A stretch of DNA of 64,000 nucleotides from Phycisphaerae bacterium (lineage in GTDB: Bacteria; Chloroflexota; Anaerolineae; 4572-78; J111), in the NCBI GenBank assembly GCA_028285035.1, contig JANQQF010000136.1, positions 22,875 through 86,874 of the forward strand, given 5' to 3'. Under the pieces are notes generated by a model that was given only the letters and a program-made list of their open reading frames with translations, was not told the origin of the DNA and did no database searches. The number at the start of each line of letters is the position of its first letter. The first letter of the stretch is position 1. Position numbers and translations under genes: made by a program. Shown here in pieces: positions 8,780 through 18,400 of the stretch.

Positions 8780-9754
8780 ATGACAAAACAAACCAACCAA
8801 TTTACAACCAAATCAATCTTCATCAACATCATTCTCATCCTATTTGGGTTGGGGGCCGGACTCCTCCTGATGGAAGGCTTTTTGCGCTGGTATCAGCCCG
8901 ACCCATTTGTCAAAACGGCCCGCGAATTGTGGTGGATGCGAGACAATCCAGGATACAACGTCTTCACGGTGGACCCTGATTTTGGCTTCCGCCCGATTTT
9001 TGGGAACGGTTTATACAATGAGTATGGCACGAAAGCCAACAATTATAGCTTGGAAAAGCCCGATGGCGTCACCCGGCTGCTCTTTATCGGCGACTCAGTC
9101 ACCCACCGCGCCAAAATTATCGACTCGCTGCAAGAAATTTATGGGGATGAAGAGTTTGAATATTGGAACGCGGGAGTCGAGTCATACGGGACGGTGCAGG
9201 AGGTGGCCTACTATAAAAAATACAATGCGGCGATCAAACCAGACCACGTCATCCTTACCTTTCACATCAACGATTTCGAAACCACCCCCATCGCTTTTCC
9301 CAACGACGGTGATGGCCTCATCGTTTACGCACCCAATCAACCCCTGAGTGCGATGAATCCCTGGTTATTTCGAAACAGCTACTTGTACCGTTTTGTCATT
9401 AACCGGATCGGAGACTCTAGCCAAAATCAGGAAAAAATCATTCAGGAAGCCGAGGCCAGCTTGCTGGAGCTACGAGACATTCTAGCCGCAGATAACATTC
9501 GTTTTTCAGTGCTAGTGCTGCCGATGTTCTTGCCCTATGAGCAGTGGCAACCGCACGAACAAACGGGCCGAGATCGCATTTTGCAAACACTAACTAACGC
9601 CAACATCATCCACTACGATCTCTTCCCCATCTCCAAACAAGCCATCAAAGATGGCATCACCATTGAAGAAGAACCGGGCAGCCACTGGCATCCGAGCAAA
9701 GATGTCTCGGTGCGTTTTGCGGAGTATTTGTTTGCGGAAGGGTTGTTGGAGTAG
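8780..9754 (+). CDS. SGNH/GDSL-type hydrolase or acyltransferase, membrane-anchored
   Basis: 324 residues. An N-terminal membrane helix (about 12-33) is followed by an SGNH-fold domain: block I FIGDSVTHR with the nucleophile Ser, the block III-like HINDFE, and block V SHWHPSKD with the catalytic His. Such proteins remove or move acyl groups on envelope polysaccharides; the membrane anchor suits work outside the cytoplasm. It is divergent from the glycoside hydrolase at 7127-8647 and could act on the same polymer, but this is inference. Length and fold are normal for the family. Confidence 0.85.
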   Translation: MTKQTNQFTTKSIFINIILILFGLGAGLLLMEGFLRWYQPDPFVKTARELWWMRDNPGYNVFTVDPDFGFRPIFGNGLYNEYGTKANNYSLEKPDGVTRLLFIGDSVTHRAKIIDSLQEIYGDEEFEYWNAGVESYGTVQEVAYYKKYNAAIKPDHVILTFHINDFETTPIAFPNDGDGLIVYAPNQPLSAMNPWLFRNSYLYRFVINRIGDSSQNQEKIIQEAEASLLELRDILAADNIRFSVLVLPMFLPYEQWQPHEQTGRDRILQTLTNANIIHYDLFPISKQAIKDGITIEEEPGSHWHPSKDVSVRFAEYLFAEGLLE

Positions 9755-9914
9755 GGTTATTGAGGCAGATTGAGAAACGAGTAGTGCGTATTATGGCTGG
9801 AGAATGGAAGATTGGAAGGGTGGAAAAATTTCACTTTATTTAAGGTGTTGTATAGAAATAAAGTTTCGGCAATACCTGACAAAATTGTAATGTAGGCATC
9901 CCTGACTGCGAACC

Positions 9915-9940
9915 AACAGGCTAAAAGCCTGTGTTACAAC
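9915..9940. repeat. Short dispersed hairpin repeat (copy 1)
   Basis: ACAGGCT and AGCCTGT arms around AAA, continuing into GTTACAAC. A second copy in the opposite orientation is at 58465-58488 (GTAACACAGGCTTCTAGTCTG). A typical short dispersed intergenic repeat; the function is unknown. Confidence 0.45.
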
Positions 9941-9963
9941 GTTAAATTTTAAGGAGAACTTAA

Positions 9964-10953
9964 ATGAATTATCGATCATTTGGTCGAACGGGTTGGGAAA
10001 TTTCTGAAATCAGTTTTGGAGCCTGGGCGATTGGCGATGCCTGGGGTGAGCTAGTGAGTGAGGACAATGCATTGACTGCCCTCCACACCGCCATTGATAA
10101 CGGAGTCAACTTCATCGACACCGCCGATGTCTATGGCGATGGGCGTAGCGAACGATTTATCGCCCAGGTGTTAAAAGAACGTTCTGAGCAGCTTTATGTG
10201 GTTACCAAGGCCGGGCGGCGGCTTGACCCACACACGCCAGATGGCTATGCTGACCCAGACAAAATGACAGCCTTTGTCGAACGTAGCCTCAAAAATCTGG
10301 ATGTTGAAGCCCTCGATTTGGTTCAACTCCACTGTCCACCCACCGATGTGTATTATATGCCCGAAGTCTTTGGTTTTATGGACGATTTGGTACAGGCAGG
10401 AAAAATCAAATTTTACGGGGTCAGCGTCGAGAAGGTAGAAGAGGCGATCAAGGCGATTGAGTATCCCAACGTGCAAAGTGTCCAGATCATCTTTAATATG
10501 TTTCGCCAGCGTCCAGCTGAGCTGTTTTTTGAATTAGCCAAAGCCCGTCAAGTGGGTATTTTGGCTCGGGTGCCGTTAGCCAGTGGCTTGCTCACCGGCA
10601 AAATGAAAGCCAGCACTACCTTCCACAAAGACGACCATCGTAATTTCAATCGGCATGGCGAAGCCTTTGATGTTGGGGAAACGTTTAGTGGGGTTGATTA
10701 CGACACCGGCTTGGCGGCCGTCGAGAAAATCTGCGCTTTGTTACCAGACAACACCACAATGGCTCAGTTTGCTCTGCGTTGGATATTGATGTTTGATGCG
10801 ATTAGTTGTGCTATTCCAGGGGCCAAAAACAAACAACAAGCCCTTGACAACACGCTTGCGACCGACTTACCCGAGTTAAACGATGAGGTTATGGCTCAGA
10901 TCGAAGCGATTTATCAGGCAAGCATTCGAGATCAAGTCCATCATCGTTGGTAG
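9964..10953 (+). CDS. Aldo/keto reductase
   Basis: A cytosolic NADPH-dependent carbonyl reductase with a TIM-barrel fold, 329 residues. The catalytic tetrad is visible: Asp and Tyr in FIDTADVYGDG, Lys in YVVTKAG and His in LVQLHCPP. The C-terminal cofactor-binding segment AIPGAKNKQQ matches the family. AAGGAGA precedes the ATG by 8 bases. It is closest in style to the general-stress (YghZ/Tas-like) group. Substrate unknown, and it stands alone between palindromic repeats. Confidence 0.9.
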   Translation: MNYRSFGRTGWEISEISFGAWAIGDAWGELVSEDNALTALHTAIDNGVNFIDTADVYGDGRSERFIAQVLKERSEQLYVVTKAGRRLDPHTPDGYADPDKMTAFVERSLKNLDVEALDLVQLHCPPTDVYYMPEVFGFMDDLVQAGKIKFYGVSVEKVEEAIKAIEYPNVQSVQIIFNMFRQRPAELFFELAKARQVGILARVPLASGLLTGKMKASTTFHKDDHRNFNRHGEAFDVGETFSGVDYDTGLAAVEKICALLPDNTTMAQFALRWILMFDAISCAIPGAKNKQQALDNTLATDLPELNDEVMAQIEAIYQASIRDQVHHRW

Positions 10954-10978
10954 GGAATAGAGTTTGTAGGGTTTAGGA

Positions 10979-11026
10979 GTTTGTAGAGTTCTTAGTGATG
11001 ACCAAGGAAGCTAAAACTCTACAAAC
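10979..11026. terminator. Hairpin between convergent genes
   Basis: GTTTGTAGAGTT at 10979-10990 pairs perfectly over 12 bases with AACTCTACAAAC at 11015-11026. The 3' arm contains the TAG stop of the minus-strand lipoprotein gene. There is no long U-tract. A hairpin with the same GAGTTTG core sits at another convergent junction (52279-52323). Confidence 0.5.
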
Positions 11027-12185
11027 CTTTAAACCGCTCCACGACCACGGTGAGAAAATCATCAGGGTCGTCGATATTTGTCAGCACAACCAGGCCCCGC
11101 TGTTGGTCCGGCAACATCACCAAAACTGAGGTGAAGCTGTCATACGAGCCTTCATGGGCCAACACCTCACCATCAACCTCCCAACCCAGTGCATACTCAA
11201 TGCCATCGCCAGCATCAATCACAGGTTGCCACGTTTCAGTCAGATTCGCTTCGGATACCACGCGCGTTCCGTCAGGGGCCACGCCAAGATTGAGTTGGGT
11301 GATCAAATAACGCCCCATATCAATGACATTGGCTTTGATTGAGCCGGAGGGGGCCAAAGGATCACCAGTAAAATCATACGACTCGGCGATCACCACCTCA
11401 TCGCCTTCAAAAATGTGCGAGGCTGACATCTGCCCACTAGCCCGAGCATCTTCAACGGACAGGGTAGCCGTTTCCATTCCAATTGGATCAAAAATGCGTT
11501 CTTGTAGTTGGGCGGCGTATCCTTCATATACATCATCACTATTCTCATCAATCGCCAAAACTCCCAGATAGCCACTGACCGAACTGGCGATGTTACTGTA
11601 GCTAAACGTACCACCTGGCTCATCAAGTAATTCGGCTTCAGCGACAAGGTCAAATAAATCTTCGGCATAGGAGTCTTCAACGTCGAACTCTCCTTCAAGG
11701 TCATCAGGAATACCACTACTCATACTAAGGAGGTGTCTCATTGTAACAACATCAGTCACCTCGGATAATTCAAAATCTGGCACAAACGCCACCACAGGTT
11801 CATCCCATTCTAACAGCCCTTCATCGACCAAGGTCGCGATGAACATTGCGGTAATTGATTTGTGGGTTGAGCCGATGTGAAAAAGTGTTTCTTCAGTTAC
11901 AGGTTGATCTCCCGAAATATCACACACCCCAAACCCTTGCGCTAAAACAATCTCATTACCTTCAACCACAGCAATCGCCACGCCAGGGATTTCATACTCG
12001 ATCCGAGTTTCCTCAACAAACCTAGCAAAATTCGCTAACGAGTCATCTGTATCAGCCGATGACTCTGTCAATGAGGTAGGTTCTGCTGTCTCTGCAATAG
12101 CTGGTTCAGGGGGCGTTTCTTCCGCGCAAGCTGTTATCAGAAGCAATGTGAGCAGCAAGGGTATCATCAAATGAATATGTCGCAT
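11019..12185 (-). CDS. Serine beta-lactamase-fold lipoprotein (class C/esterase family)
   Basis: 388 residues, exported and lipid-anchored: the N-terminus ends in a lipobox LITAC with Cys20. The beta-lactamase/transpeptidase-like domain shows S106-T-H-K109, Y196-S-N198 and an HEG triad element near the end in place of KTG. HxG is typical of esterases, D-aminopeptidases and LACTB-like peptidases in this family and not of true AmpC enzymes. It probably hydrolyses esters or peptides at the cell surface. No resistance role should be assumed. An acidic linker (about 22-50) separates the anchor from the domain. Confidence 0.88.
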   Translation of the reverse strand: MRHIHLMIPLLLTLLLITACAEETPPEPAIAETAEPTSLTESSADTDDSLANFARFVEETRIEYEIPGVAIAVVEGNEIVLAQGFGVCDISGDQPVTEETLFHIGSTHKSITAMFIATLVDEGLLEWDEPVVAFVPDFELSEVTDVVTMRHLLSMSSGIPDDLEGEFDVEDSYAEDLFDLVAEAELLDEPGGTFSYSNIASSVSGYLGVLAIDENSDDVYEGYAAQLQERIFDPIGMETATLSVEDARASGQMSASHIFEGDEVVIAESYDFTGDPLAPSGSIKANVIDMGRYLITQLNLGVAPDGTRVVSEANLTETWQPVIDAGDGIEYALGWEVDGEVLAHEGSYDSFTSVLVMLPDQQRGLVVLTNIDDPDDFLTVVVERFKGL

Positions 12186-12237
12186 ATTTTTTCCTTATTT
12201 AGAGTGAGGTTGATCTAAACTAAAAGATTTTGTGGAC

Positions 12238-12265
12238 ACGGAAAACACGGATATCACGGAAACCC
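12238..12265. repeat. CACGGA short tandem motif in a 306-base gap
   Basis: CACGGA occurs three times within 28 bases (CACGGAAAACACGGATATCACGGA). The gap 12186-12491 otherwise holds only the divergent start regions of its two neighbours; I see no gene in it. Confidence 0.3.
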
Positions 12266-12491
12266 TTTTTAGAAATTCCGCCTTCCACATCTTCCGTACC
12301 CAAATCAACTGTCCAGATCACAAAAAATTTGAGGGTTTCCAAAAACACCTGTTTAGTTTACCAAATTTTCACAAAAGTACCCCAACTCACAAACCATCTT
12401 ATCATTTGATAAGGCACCACAACCTTTCATCGGTTACACTGCAGACATCACAAAAATACAAATCGCTCACGTAGCGAACTGGAGGATACAA

Positions 12492-13364
12492 ATGAAAATT
12501 GGATTTATTGGTTTGGGAATTATGGGTAGTCGGATGGCAGCGAATTTGCAAAAGAATGGGCACACATTGGTGCTGTATAACCGAACCAAAGCACGAGCCG
12601 ATGAGCTTTTGGCCAATGGGGCCAGTTGGGCCGACACACCCGCTCAGGTGGGAGAACAAGCCGAATTGGTTATCACCATGCTAGCCCACCCGCAAGCTGT
12701 CGAGGCAGTGGCTTTTGGCGAAGCAGGTTTGCTGGCCACTCTAAATTCAGGTGCATTGTGGATCAACTGTAGTACAGTCAATCCGTCGTTTTCGAAAGAA
12801 ATGGCGCAAGCCACAACAGCAAAACAAATTCGGTATTTAGAAGCGCCTGTGGCTGGCTCAAAAAATCAGGCAGCACAGGCCGAGTTGGTCTTCATTGTCG
12901 GTGGGGCAGCGGAGGATGTTGCAGAGGCGCAACCATTGTTCGAGGCAATGGGCAGTCGCGTGGCCCACGTGGGTGGGCACGGGCAGGGCACCGGCTTGAA
13001 GGTGGTCGTCAATACCCTGCTCGGCACCTCAATGGCGGCGTTTGCTGAGGCGCTTGTGCTGGGCGAGGCGCTGGGGTTGTCGCAGGAAATGCTCCTCAAC
13101 GTCTTGATTGGTGGCCCGGTTGTGCCCCCTTATATGACCTCGAAAAAGGAGAAGTTAGTCCAAGGTGACTTCGATCCCGAATTCCCATTACAGTGGATGC
13201 AAAAGGATATGCACTTGGCTGCTGTAACGGCGCAAGAGGTTGGCGTTACACTGCCCGTGGGAAATGTGACCAAAGATATGTATCGCCTCGCCATACGGCA
13301 GGGTCTGGGCGAGGCTGATTTCTCGGCAATTTATCAGATGTTTGGGGAGAAAGGCGAGGAGTAG
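12492..13364 (+). CDS. NAD(P)-dependent 3-hydroxyisobutyrate dehydrogenase-family reductase
   Basis: 290 residues, cytosolic. An N-terminal Rossmann fold carries GFIGLGIMGSRMA, and the YNRTKAR loop with a basic residue suggests NADPH. The beta-hydroxyacid dehydrogenase signature includes the catalytic Lys in GTGLKVVVNTLLG. A C-terminal all-helical domain completes the fold. Family members reduce glyoxylate or succinic semialdehyde (GLYR type) or oxidise 3-hydroxyisobutyrate or tartronate semialdehyde; sequence alone does not settle which. GGAGG precedes the ATG by 7 bases. No pathway neighbours. Confidence 0.9.
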   Translation: MKIGFIGLGIMGSRMAANLQKNGHTLVLYNRTKARADELLANGASWADTPAQVGEQAELVITMLAHPQAVEAVAFGEAGLLATLNSGALWINCSTVNPSFSKEMAQATTAKQIRYLEAPVAGSKNQAAQAELVFIVGGAAEDVAEAQPLFEAMGSRVAHVGGHGQGTGLKVVVNTLLGTSMAAFAEALVLGEALGLSQEMLLNVLIGGPVVPPYMTSKKEKLVQGDFDPEFPLQWMQKDMHLAAVTAQEVGVTLPVGNVTKDMYRLAIRQGLGEADFSAIYQMFGEKGEE

Positions 13365-13389
13365 AGAACCGCTTAGAAGCCAACGTCAG

Positions 13390-13435
13390 TAAATAGTAAT
13401 TGGTAAATTAAACCTGTTCAACCAATTACTATTTA
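13390..13435. repeat. Perfect 15-bp palindrome between convergent genes
   Basis: TAAATAGTAATTGGT at 13390-13404 pairs with ACCAATTACTATTTA at 13421-13435 with no mismatch. It lies between two convergent stops (13364 and 13450) and shares its core with the element upstream of deaD at 6764-6862. It may terminate transcription or be a small mobile palindrome. Confidence 0.6.
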
Positions 13436-13449
13436 CCAATTACCAATCA

Positions 13450-13929
13450 TCAATTCTGAGTCGTATAATCATCTTGATCAAGAATAACAACATTCTCAGG
13501 CTCGCGACGAGGGTTCATATTCATATTAAAGCCTTGTCCTTGAAAGCCGACCTTGATTTGGCCGCTTTGGATAGCCCGCTTGACTCGCGCACTAATTATC
13601 TTTTTGAGCCATTGCCGGGTGGTGGGGATTAAACATAGAAAGCCAAAAATATCAGTAAGAATACCAGGGGTGAGTAGCAAGGCACTGGCCACAAGGATAA
13701 TCGCGCCATCAAAAAGCGGGTCAGCCGGCAGTTGGCCCGCTTGTGCTTGGCTTCGCAACCGCCCTAACACCTGCAAGCCCTGCCGCCGCGCCAAAAAGGC
13801 TCCAACCGCTCCGGTAAAAATAATCAAGGCAATGGTCGGCAAGACACCAACGACCTGCCCAATCTGGATTAGCAAAATAAGTTCAATCGTAGGAACAAGA
13901 ATAAACAGCAATAATAACCGTGATAACAC
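13450..13929 (-). CDS. fxsA: FxsA family membrane protein
   Basis: 159 residues. Typical FxsA layout: hydrophobic segments at the N-terminus (LLLFILVPTIELILLIQIG), a GAVGAFLARRQGLQVLGRLR cytoplasmic loop, a third and fourth hydrophobic stretch (GAIILVASALLLTPGILTDIFGFLCLIP) and a polar tail. FxsA overproduction was reported to relieve F-exclusion of phage T7 in E. coli; its normal role is not known. The length is normal and there are no meaningful operon partners. Confidence 0.88.
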   Translation of the reverse strand: MLSRLLLLFILVPTIELILLIQIGQVVGVLPTIALIIFTGAVGAFLARRQGLQVLGRLRSQAQAGQLPADPLFDGAIILVASALLLTPGILTDIFGFLCLIPTTRQWLKKIISARVKRAIQSGQIKVGFQGQGFNMNMNPRREPENVVILDQDDYTTQN

Positions 13930-13995
13930 AAAACACTCCGTTTCGTTATATACTTCCTACAACTATACCCTCTAATTGTTGGAATTATGCTAGAT

Positions 13996-15219
13996 TTAGC
14001 TTAACATCTGCTTAATTCGCCGAGCTGCCGCCAAACCACTCTCCATTGCTCCGTTCATTGTACCTGAACCGTTGGTGTGTTCACCAGCAAAGGTGAGACG
14101 ACCGACTGGCTCCGATAACAGAGGTAATGTCTCGTGGGCTTCATTGGTCATGGCAGTGTAGCAGCCTTCGGTGTAGGGATCAAGACCCCAGTGATACATT
14201 TGTGGTTCACCCACAAAGGTTAAATCGGGATTGGCTTCCTGAATTAAATTGAGCCACGTTGCAGGGTCACCGCTTGCGGTGTTAAGGTTTTCCATCGCTT
14301 GGGCCGATCCCGCAAAGGAGGTCACGGCTGACCGTGGTTGGCGATTGGCCCCGTTGCCAGTATAGCAGGAAAACGGGCTTTGCACATCTTGGATATTTCT
14401 GAGCGTGGGTGGCCTTTCGGTCCCCACAGACAGTTTTGCGGCAACGCCCATCGGAATTTTTTCAATAGCGGTGGTCAACGCCTCAGGCAGGTTGGGTTGG
14501 AAATTGAGTTTTTCAATCGCGCGAACGGGCACGGCAATAATGGCGGCATCAGCCCGCTCCATAAAATCTTGGTCGCCGCGCTGACCGTGGACAAATACGT
14601 CGTGTTCGTCATACTCAACGCGTTGCACTTGATGAAGCACGCGGATGTCAGCGATACGCCCCGCCAAGGCAACAGCCATCGTCTGATTGCCCTCGATAAC
14701 ACGAAAATATTTGGTGTCTATCTCAAGCCCAAACTCACCGATCAGATCACGCAAAGCGACCTGCGCCAAATCCATCCCAAAGGTGCTTTGGATCCTGGCT
14801 CGCATAAAATTACGTTCTGGATCGCTGAGATCAAGCGAGGTCAAAAAATCAGCAATCGTTTGTTGATTGATCGTTGCCTCATCCAACGCATCAAGGGCCT
14901 CAATCGCAATTCGTAAGATCGCCTGCTGTTCGCTCATCCGTACAGCAGGCCCGTTAAAGACTTGACGAAGCATAAAATCGACTCCAACAGGGGCCAATTT
15001 TATATCAAGTTGACTAGCGAGATCACGAAAGGTCCGATCCGAGGCTTCAACCCACTCACCGCCCATCTCAACCACGGCTCCATTTTCCAAGGTCGGAGAC
15101 CAAGCCCGTCCCCCAACCCGTTCCCGCGCCTCAAGCACGGTCACATCAAATCCTTCATTTTTCAGGGTATAGGCCGCCGTTAGCCCGGCAAACCCAGCCC
15201 CAATAATGATGACGTTCAT
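13996..15219 (-). CDS. FAD-dependent flavin amine oxidase
   Basis: 407 residues. The N-terminal dinucleotide-binding motif IIGAGFAGLTAAYTL is followed by an Arg-rich ERVGGRAWS segment, and the C-terminal LTFAGEHTNGSGTMNGAMESG is the second FAD contact, as in the monoamine-oxidase/polyamine-oxidase family. It would oxidise a primary or secondary amine to an imine with hydrogen peroxide as by-product. It is shorter than eukaryotic MAO and lacks a C-terminal membrane anchor, so it is soluble. Substrate unknown and there is no neighbouring partner. Confidence 0.9.
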   Translation of the reverse strand: MNVIIIGAGFAGLTAAYTLKNEGFDVTVLEARERVGGRAWSPTLENGAVVEMGGEWVEASDRTFRDLASQLDIKLAPVGVDFMLRQVFNGPAVRMSEQQAILRIAIEALDALDEATINQQTIADFLTSLDLSDPERNFMRARIQSTFGMDLAQVALRDLIGEFGLEIDTKYFRVIEGNQTMAVALAGRIADIRVLHQVQRVEYDEHDVFVHGQRGDQDFMERADAAIIAVPVRAIEKLNFQPNLPEALTTAIEKIPMGVAAKLSVGTERPPTLRNIQDVQSPFSCYTGNGANRQPRSAVTSFAGSAQAMENLNTASGDPATWLNLIQEANPDLTFVGEPQMYHWGLDPYTEGCYTAMTNEAHETLPLLSEPVGRLTFAGEHTNGSGTMNGAMESGLAAARRIKQMLS

Positions 15220-15431
15220 AACAGTGACTCCTCACATCGTTGAGGAGGATTTTAAGGAAGTCCAAAGGTTTTGCAAACACATGGGAGGGGGGCAGTGGGG
15301 TAAGGTAGTAAAGGAGCAAGGACACAAGGTAACAGAAACAAGGCTTCAAATTCCCACCCTTGCCCTTACCCAAATGAGGTTTAGAAAATCAATTCATTAA
15401 TACTTCACAATTCACGATCCACAATTCACAA

Positions 15432-18400
15432 TTAGTAGTTCGGTTCTCGTCCCATAATCAACAAGCCCAGAGAGATCGTTTGGCCCGCCTCTTGTAGCTT
15501 GGCCGGATCGATGATATCGGGTGTGTCAAAGGGAGTGCCCAGCGTTTCGTTTGAGCCACGCCAACTAAGGGTGATGGTCGGGGCATCGGTGGTGAGGGCC
15601 TGGTTGGGATTTCCAAAGATGGCATCTAGAGTCACCGGGGTATTTTGACGACGCGTACTGGTCCAAAATTGTCCGGCAGAACGCTCAAACAGTTGGGCCA
15701 AGCGAAGATTACCGCCAGCCGCTAAATTTAGGCCAGAACCATCGCCTGCCCCCAAACCACGCAGAAAGATAAAGGCTTCCTGATTGAAGCTAGTCGTTGA
15801 GCCAAATTTGGCGCCGATAAAGCGCTCAACATCAGGATTACGGTTGGGAAATTGGCCATGTTCAAAACCTTCGCCGACATAGGCCACAAAAATGAGGGTC
15901 TTGCGGGGTTGATAGCCAACCTCCTGCCAAGAGCGCAGCATCTCCAGCATCACAGCCACGCTACTTACCGTTTGGTTAGCGCTGGGATACATTTCTCCTA
16001 AGCCATCATCTCCCAAGCCATCGTATTGTCCCAGAACAACGATCAGGTTAGCATCTTCATTTTCATCCAATCCCGGCAAATAGCCCACCACGTGCTTAAC
16101 CGGCACTTTTTCATTTGTTTCACCGGGCAAAGCACTTTCCACCTGAATTCCAGTTTGCCACACTTTGACTTCATCGTCAGCCAATTCTGCTTGAGCCGCT
16201 CGCAACTCATCTAGCGTCCATTCAGAGTTTGCCAGCAACTTATTCGCCCCAGTTTCGGTAACATAAAAGAAAGGGCTACCCCGCATTGGGATAGGCCGGG
16301 CCGAGCCTTGCATATAAATCGAAAGACTATCCCGACGAGTCATATCGGTAGGATCATCGGTCACATAGAAGGTGCCCTGCCGCAAATTCTCGGGCAGAAA
16401 GCCACGTTGATCCAACAGAAGGACCGCATTCCCAACCAGATTCAAATCCAAGATTTGGCGAGGAAATTGACTCCCCGTGAAACCAGAAGGATCAAACACC
16501 TGATCACCATAGCCCAATACAATCAGTTCCCCGGCTTTGGCTGGGCCACCGTTAAAAAGGTTCGTCGGGATTTCGGCAAACTCCTCGCGATACTGTAATG
16601 GCTCCCCATCTGCCACCAGATATGGCGTTTCGGTCAAAGTGTAAAAGTTTTGCTTAACCTCAAGAAAATAGGTTCCCTTACGTCCACCGGGCTGTAACCC
16701 ATATTCCTTAAATTTGGCGGCAATGTATTCCGCGCTCTCATCCAGCCCAGCGGTCCCTACCGCGCGAGCAGATAAGATTGGATCAGTCAGTGCTGTCACG
16801 TGGACCATCGCCTGTTCGGCATCAAAGGCACTGGCTTGCTGACGGTAGAAGGGGATCAAGCCGGTGTTATTCTGTAACCACCCAAATGCGAACACGATTC
16901 CAATTGAGGCCACCAGGGTGTAGCGGTTGAAGAGATGATTAAAGCTCAAGCCCACATCTTGTACGATGCGGCGCATACCCTCGCCAAACAGATTAAAGGA
17001 GAGGATACCGATAAAAAACGCGAGGCCAGGATAGATCGCCGTCCACGGATAGCTCCGGGCGTATTGCCGAACATTGCTCAGCAGCGCACCCCATTCAGGC
17101 ACATCAGAGTATTGATAGGGTGGGCCACCAATATCAACTTCAGCAAAGGCCCCGCCACCAATAAAAATCCCAATGAAGCCCAGTTCACCCAGCAGCATCG
17201 CAATTGCGCCCATTTCCAGAGCGGCTAGGGAAATGAGGGCGGGAAGCAGATTGGGCAAGATGTGCCGGCCAACCAGTCCAGGCAGCCCACTCCCAAGCGA
17301 AAGGGCACTTTCGATGTACAGCTTGTTACGAATGGTGATGACCTGACTGCGGATAAACTGCATCATCTCGCCCCAGCCAACAAAGCAAAGGGCCACCACA
17401 AAAATCCACATTCCCCGCCGAATACCGAGGGCCAAGATCAAAATCATCGCAAAGATCAGGGTCGGCAGTGCAGCGAAGACCTCGCTGAGGCCCATAATCG
17501 CTTTATCCAGCCACTTATCCTGTTGCCAGCCTGCCAACGTGCCTAAAATAAAACCAACAGCCAGGCGAGCCAACATGACCAAGGCAACCAAGGTTAATGT
17601 TTGCCGAGCCCCACTCAATACCAAACTTTGAATATCGCGGCCCAGGGCATCGCTGCCCCACGGATATTCGGGCGAGGGGTTAAACGGAGGCACGTGAAGT
17701 TCCCCGTCAACATAGGCCAAGCCATTGGTGACGTAGGGATTATTGACGGTGAGGCTTGGTCCGGCAAAATAAATAACGAGTAGGCCGAGCAATAAAATCG
17801 TTCCTAACATAAAAGGCAGGTTACCCAATGTGGCTCGTAACCACGTTGTTCGCCGAGAACGAGCGATCTGCCGATTAAGCGAATGGGTCTGTCCCTTTTG
17901 TTGTTTGCGCTTAGGTAAGCTTGGCACTTCTTCAGAAGGTGTTGGCTTTCCGCGAAATAACCTTTGCCACCGGGCTTTGAGGTTTGACAACATCTCCAAA
18001 AACGAAGCCCCAAGACTGGGGGTTTGCTGGCTGGCTTGCCTCATTTTCTCACGCAATTGGGGATCAATCACATAATAAAGAGCCTCGATCAGCAGATTAA
18101 CGACAACAAAGATGAGGCCGAGCGAAATCGCCAAGGCTACAGTGAGCAAGTCATCACGACGAGCGATGGCCCGAAGGAGGGTCAGGCCAATGCCAGGCCA
18201 ACCAAAATACAATTCGACCACTGGCAGGCTACTTAACGCGAAGCGGAGGGAACTGACTACGGTGGTCAAAACGGGAATGGCGACATTGGGCCAGACATGG
18301 CGCAGCCAGATGATGTACTCCCGCAACCCTTTACTGTGGGCTGTTCGCACATAGTCCTCACGCCAAATGGTGCTTAGCGTCGTTTGAGTCACCCGGGTAA

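Noticed and set aside
11019..12185. Class C beta-lactamase giving antibiotic resistance
   Set aside because: The third motif reads HEG instead of KTG, typical of esterase or peptidase members; resistance cannot be inferred.
12232..12474. 80-codon + frame in the gap before the dehydrogenase gene
   Set aside because: No ribosome site and low-complexity composition; it coincides with CACGGA repeats and other non-coding sequence.
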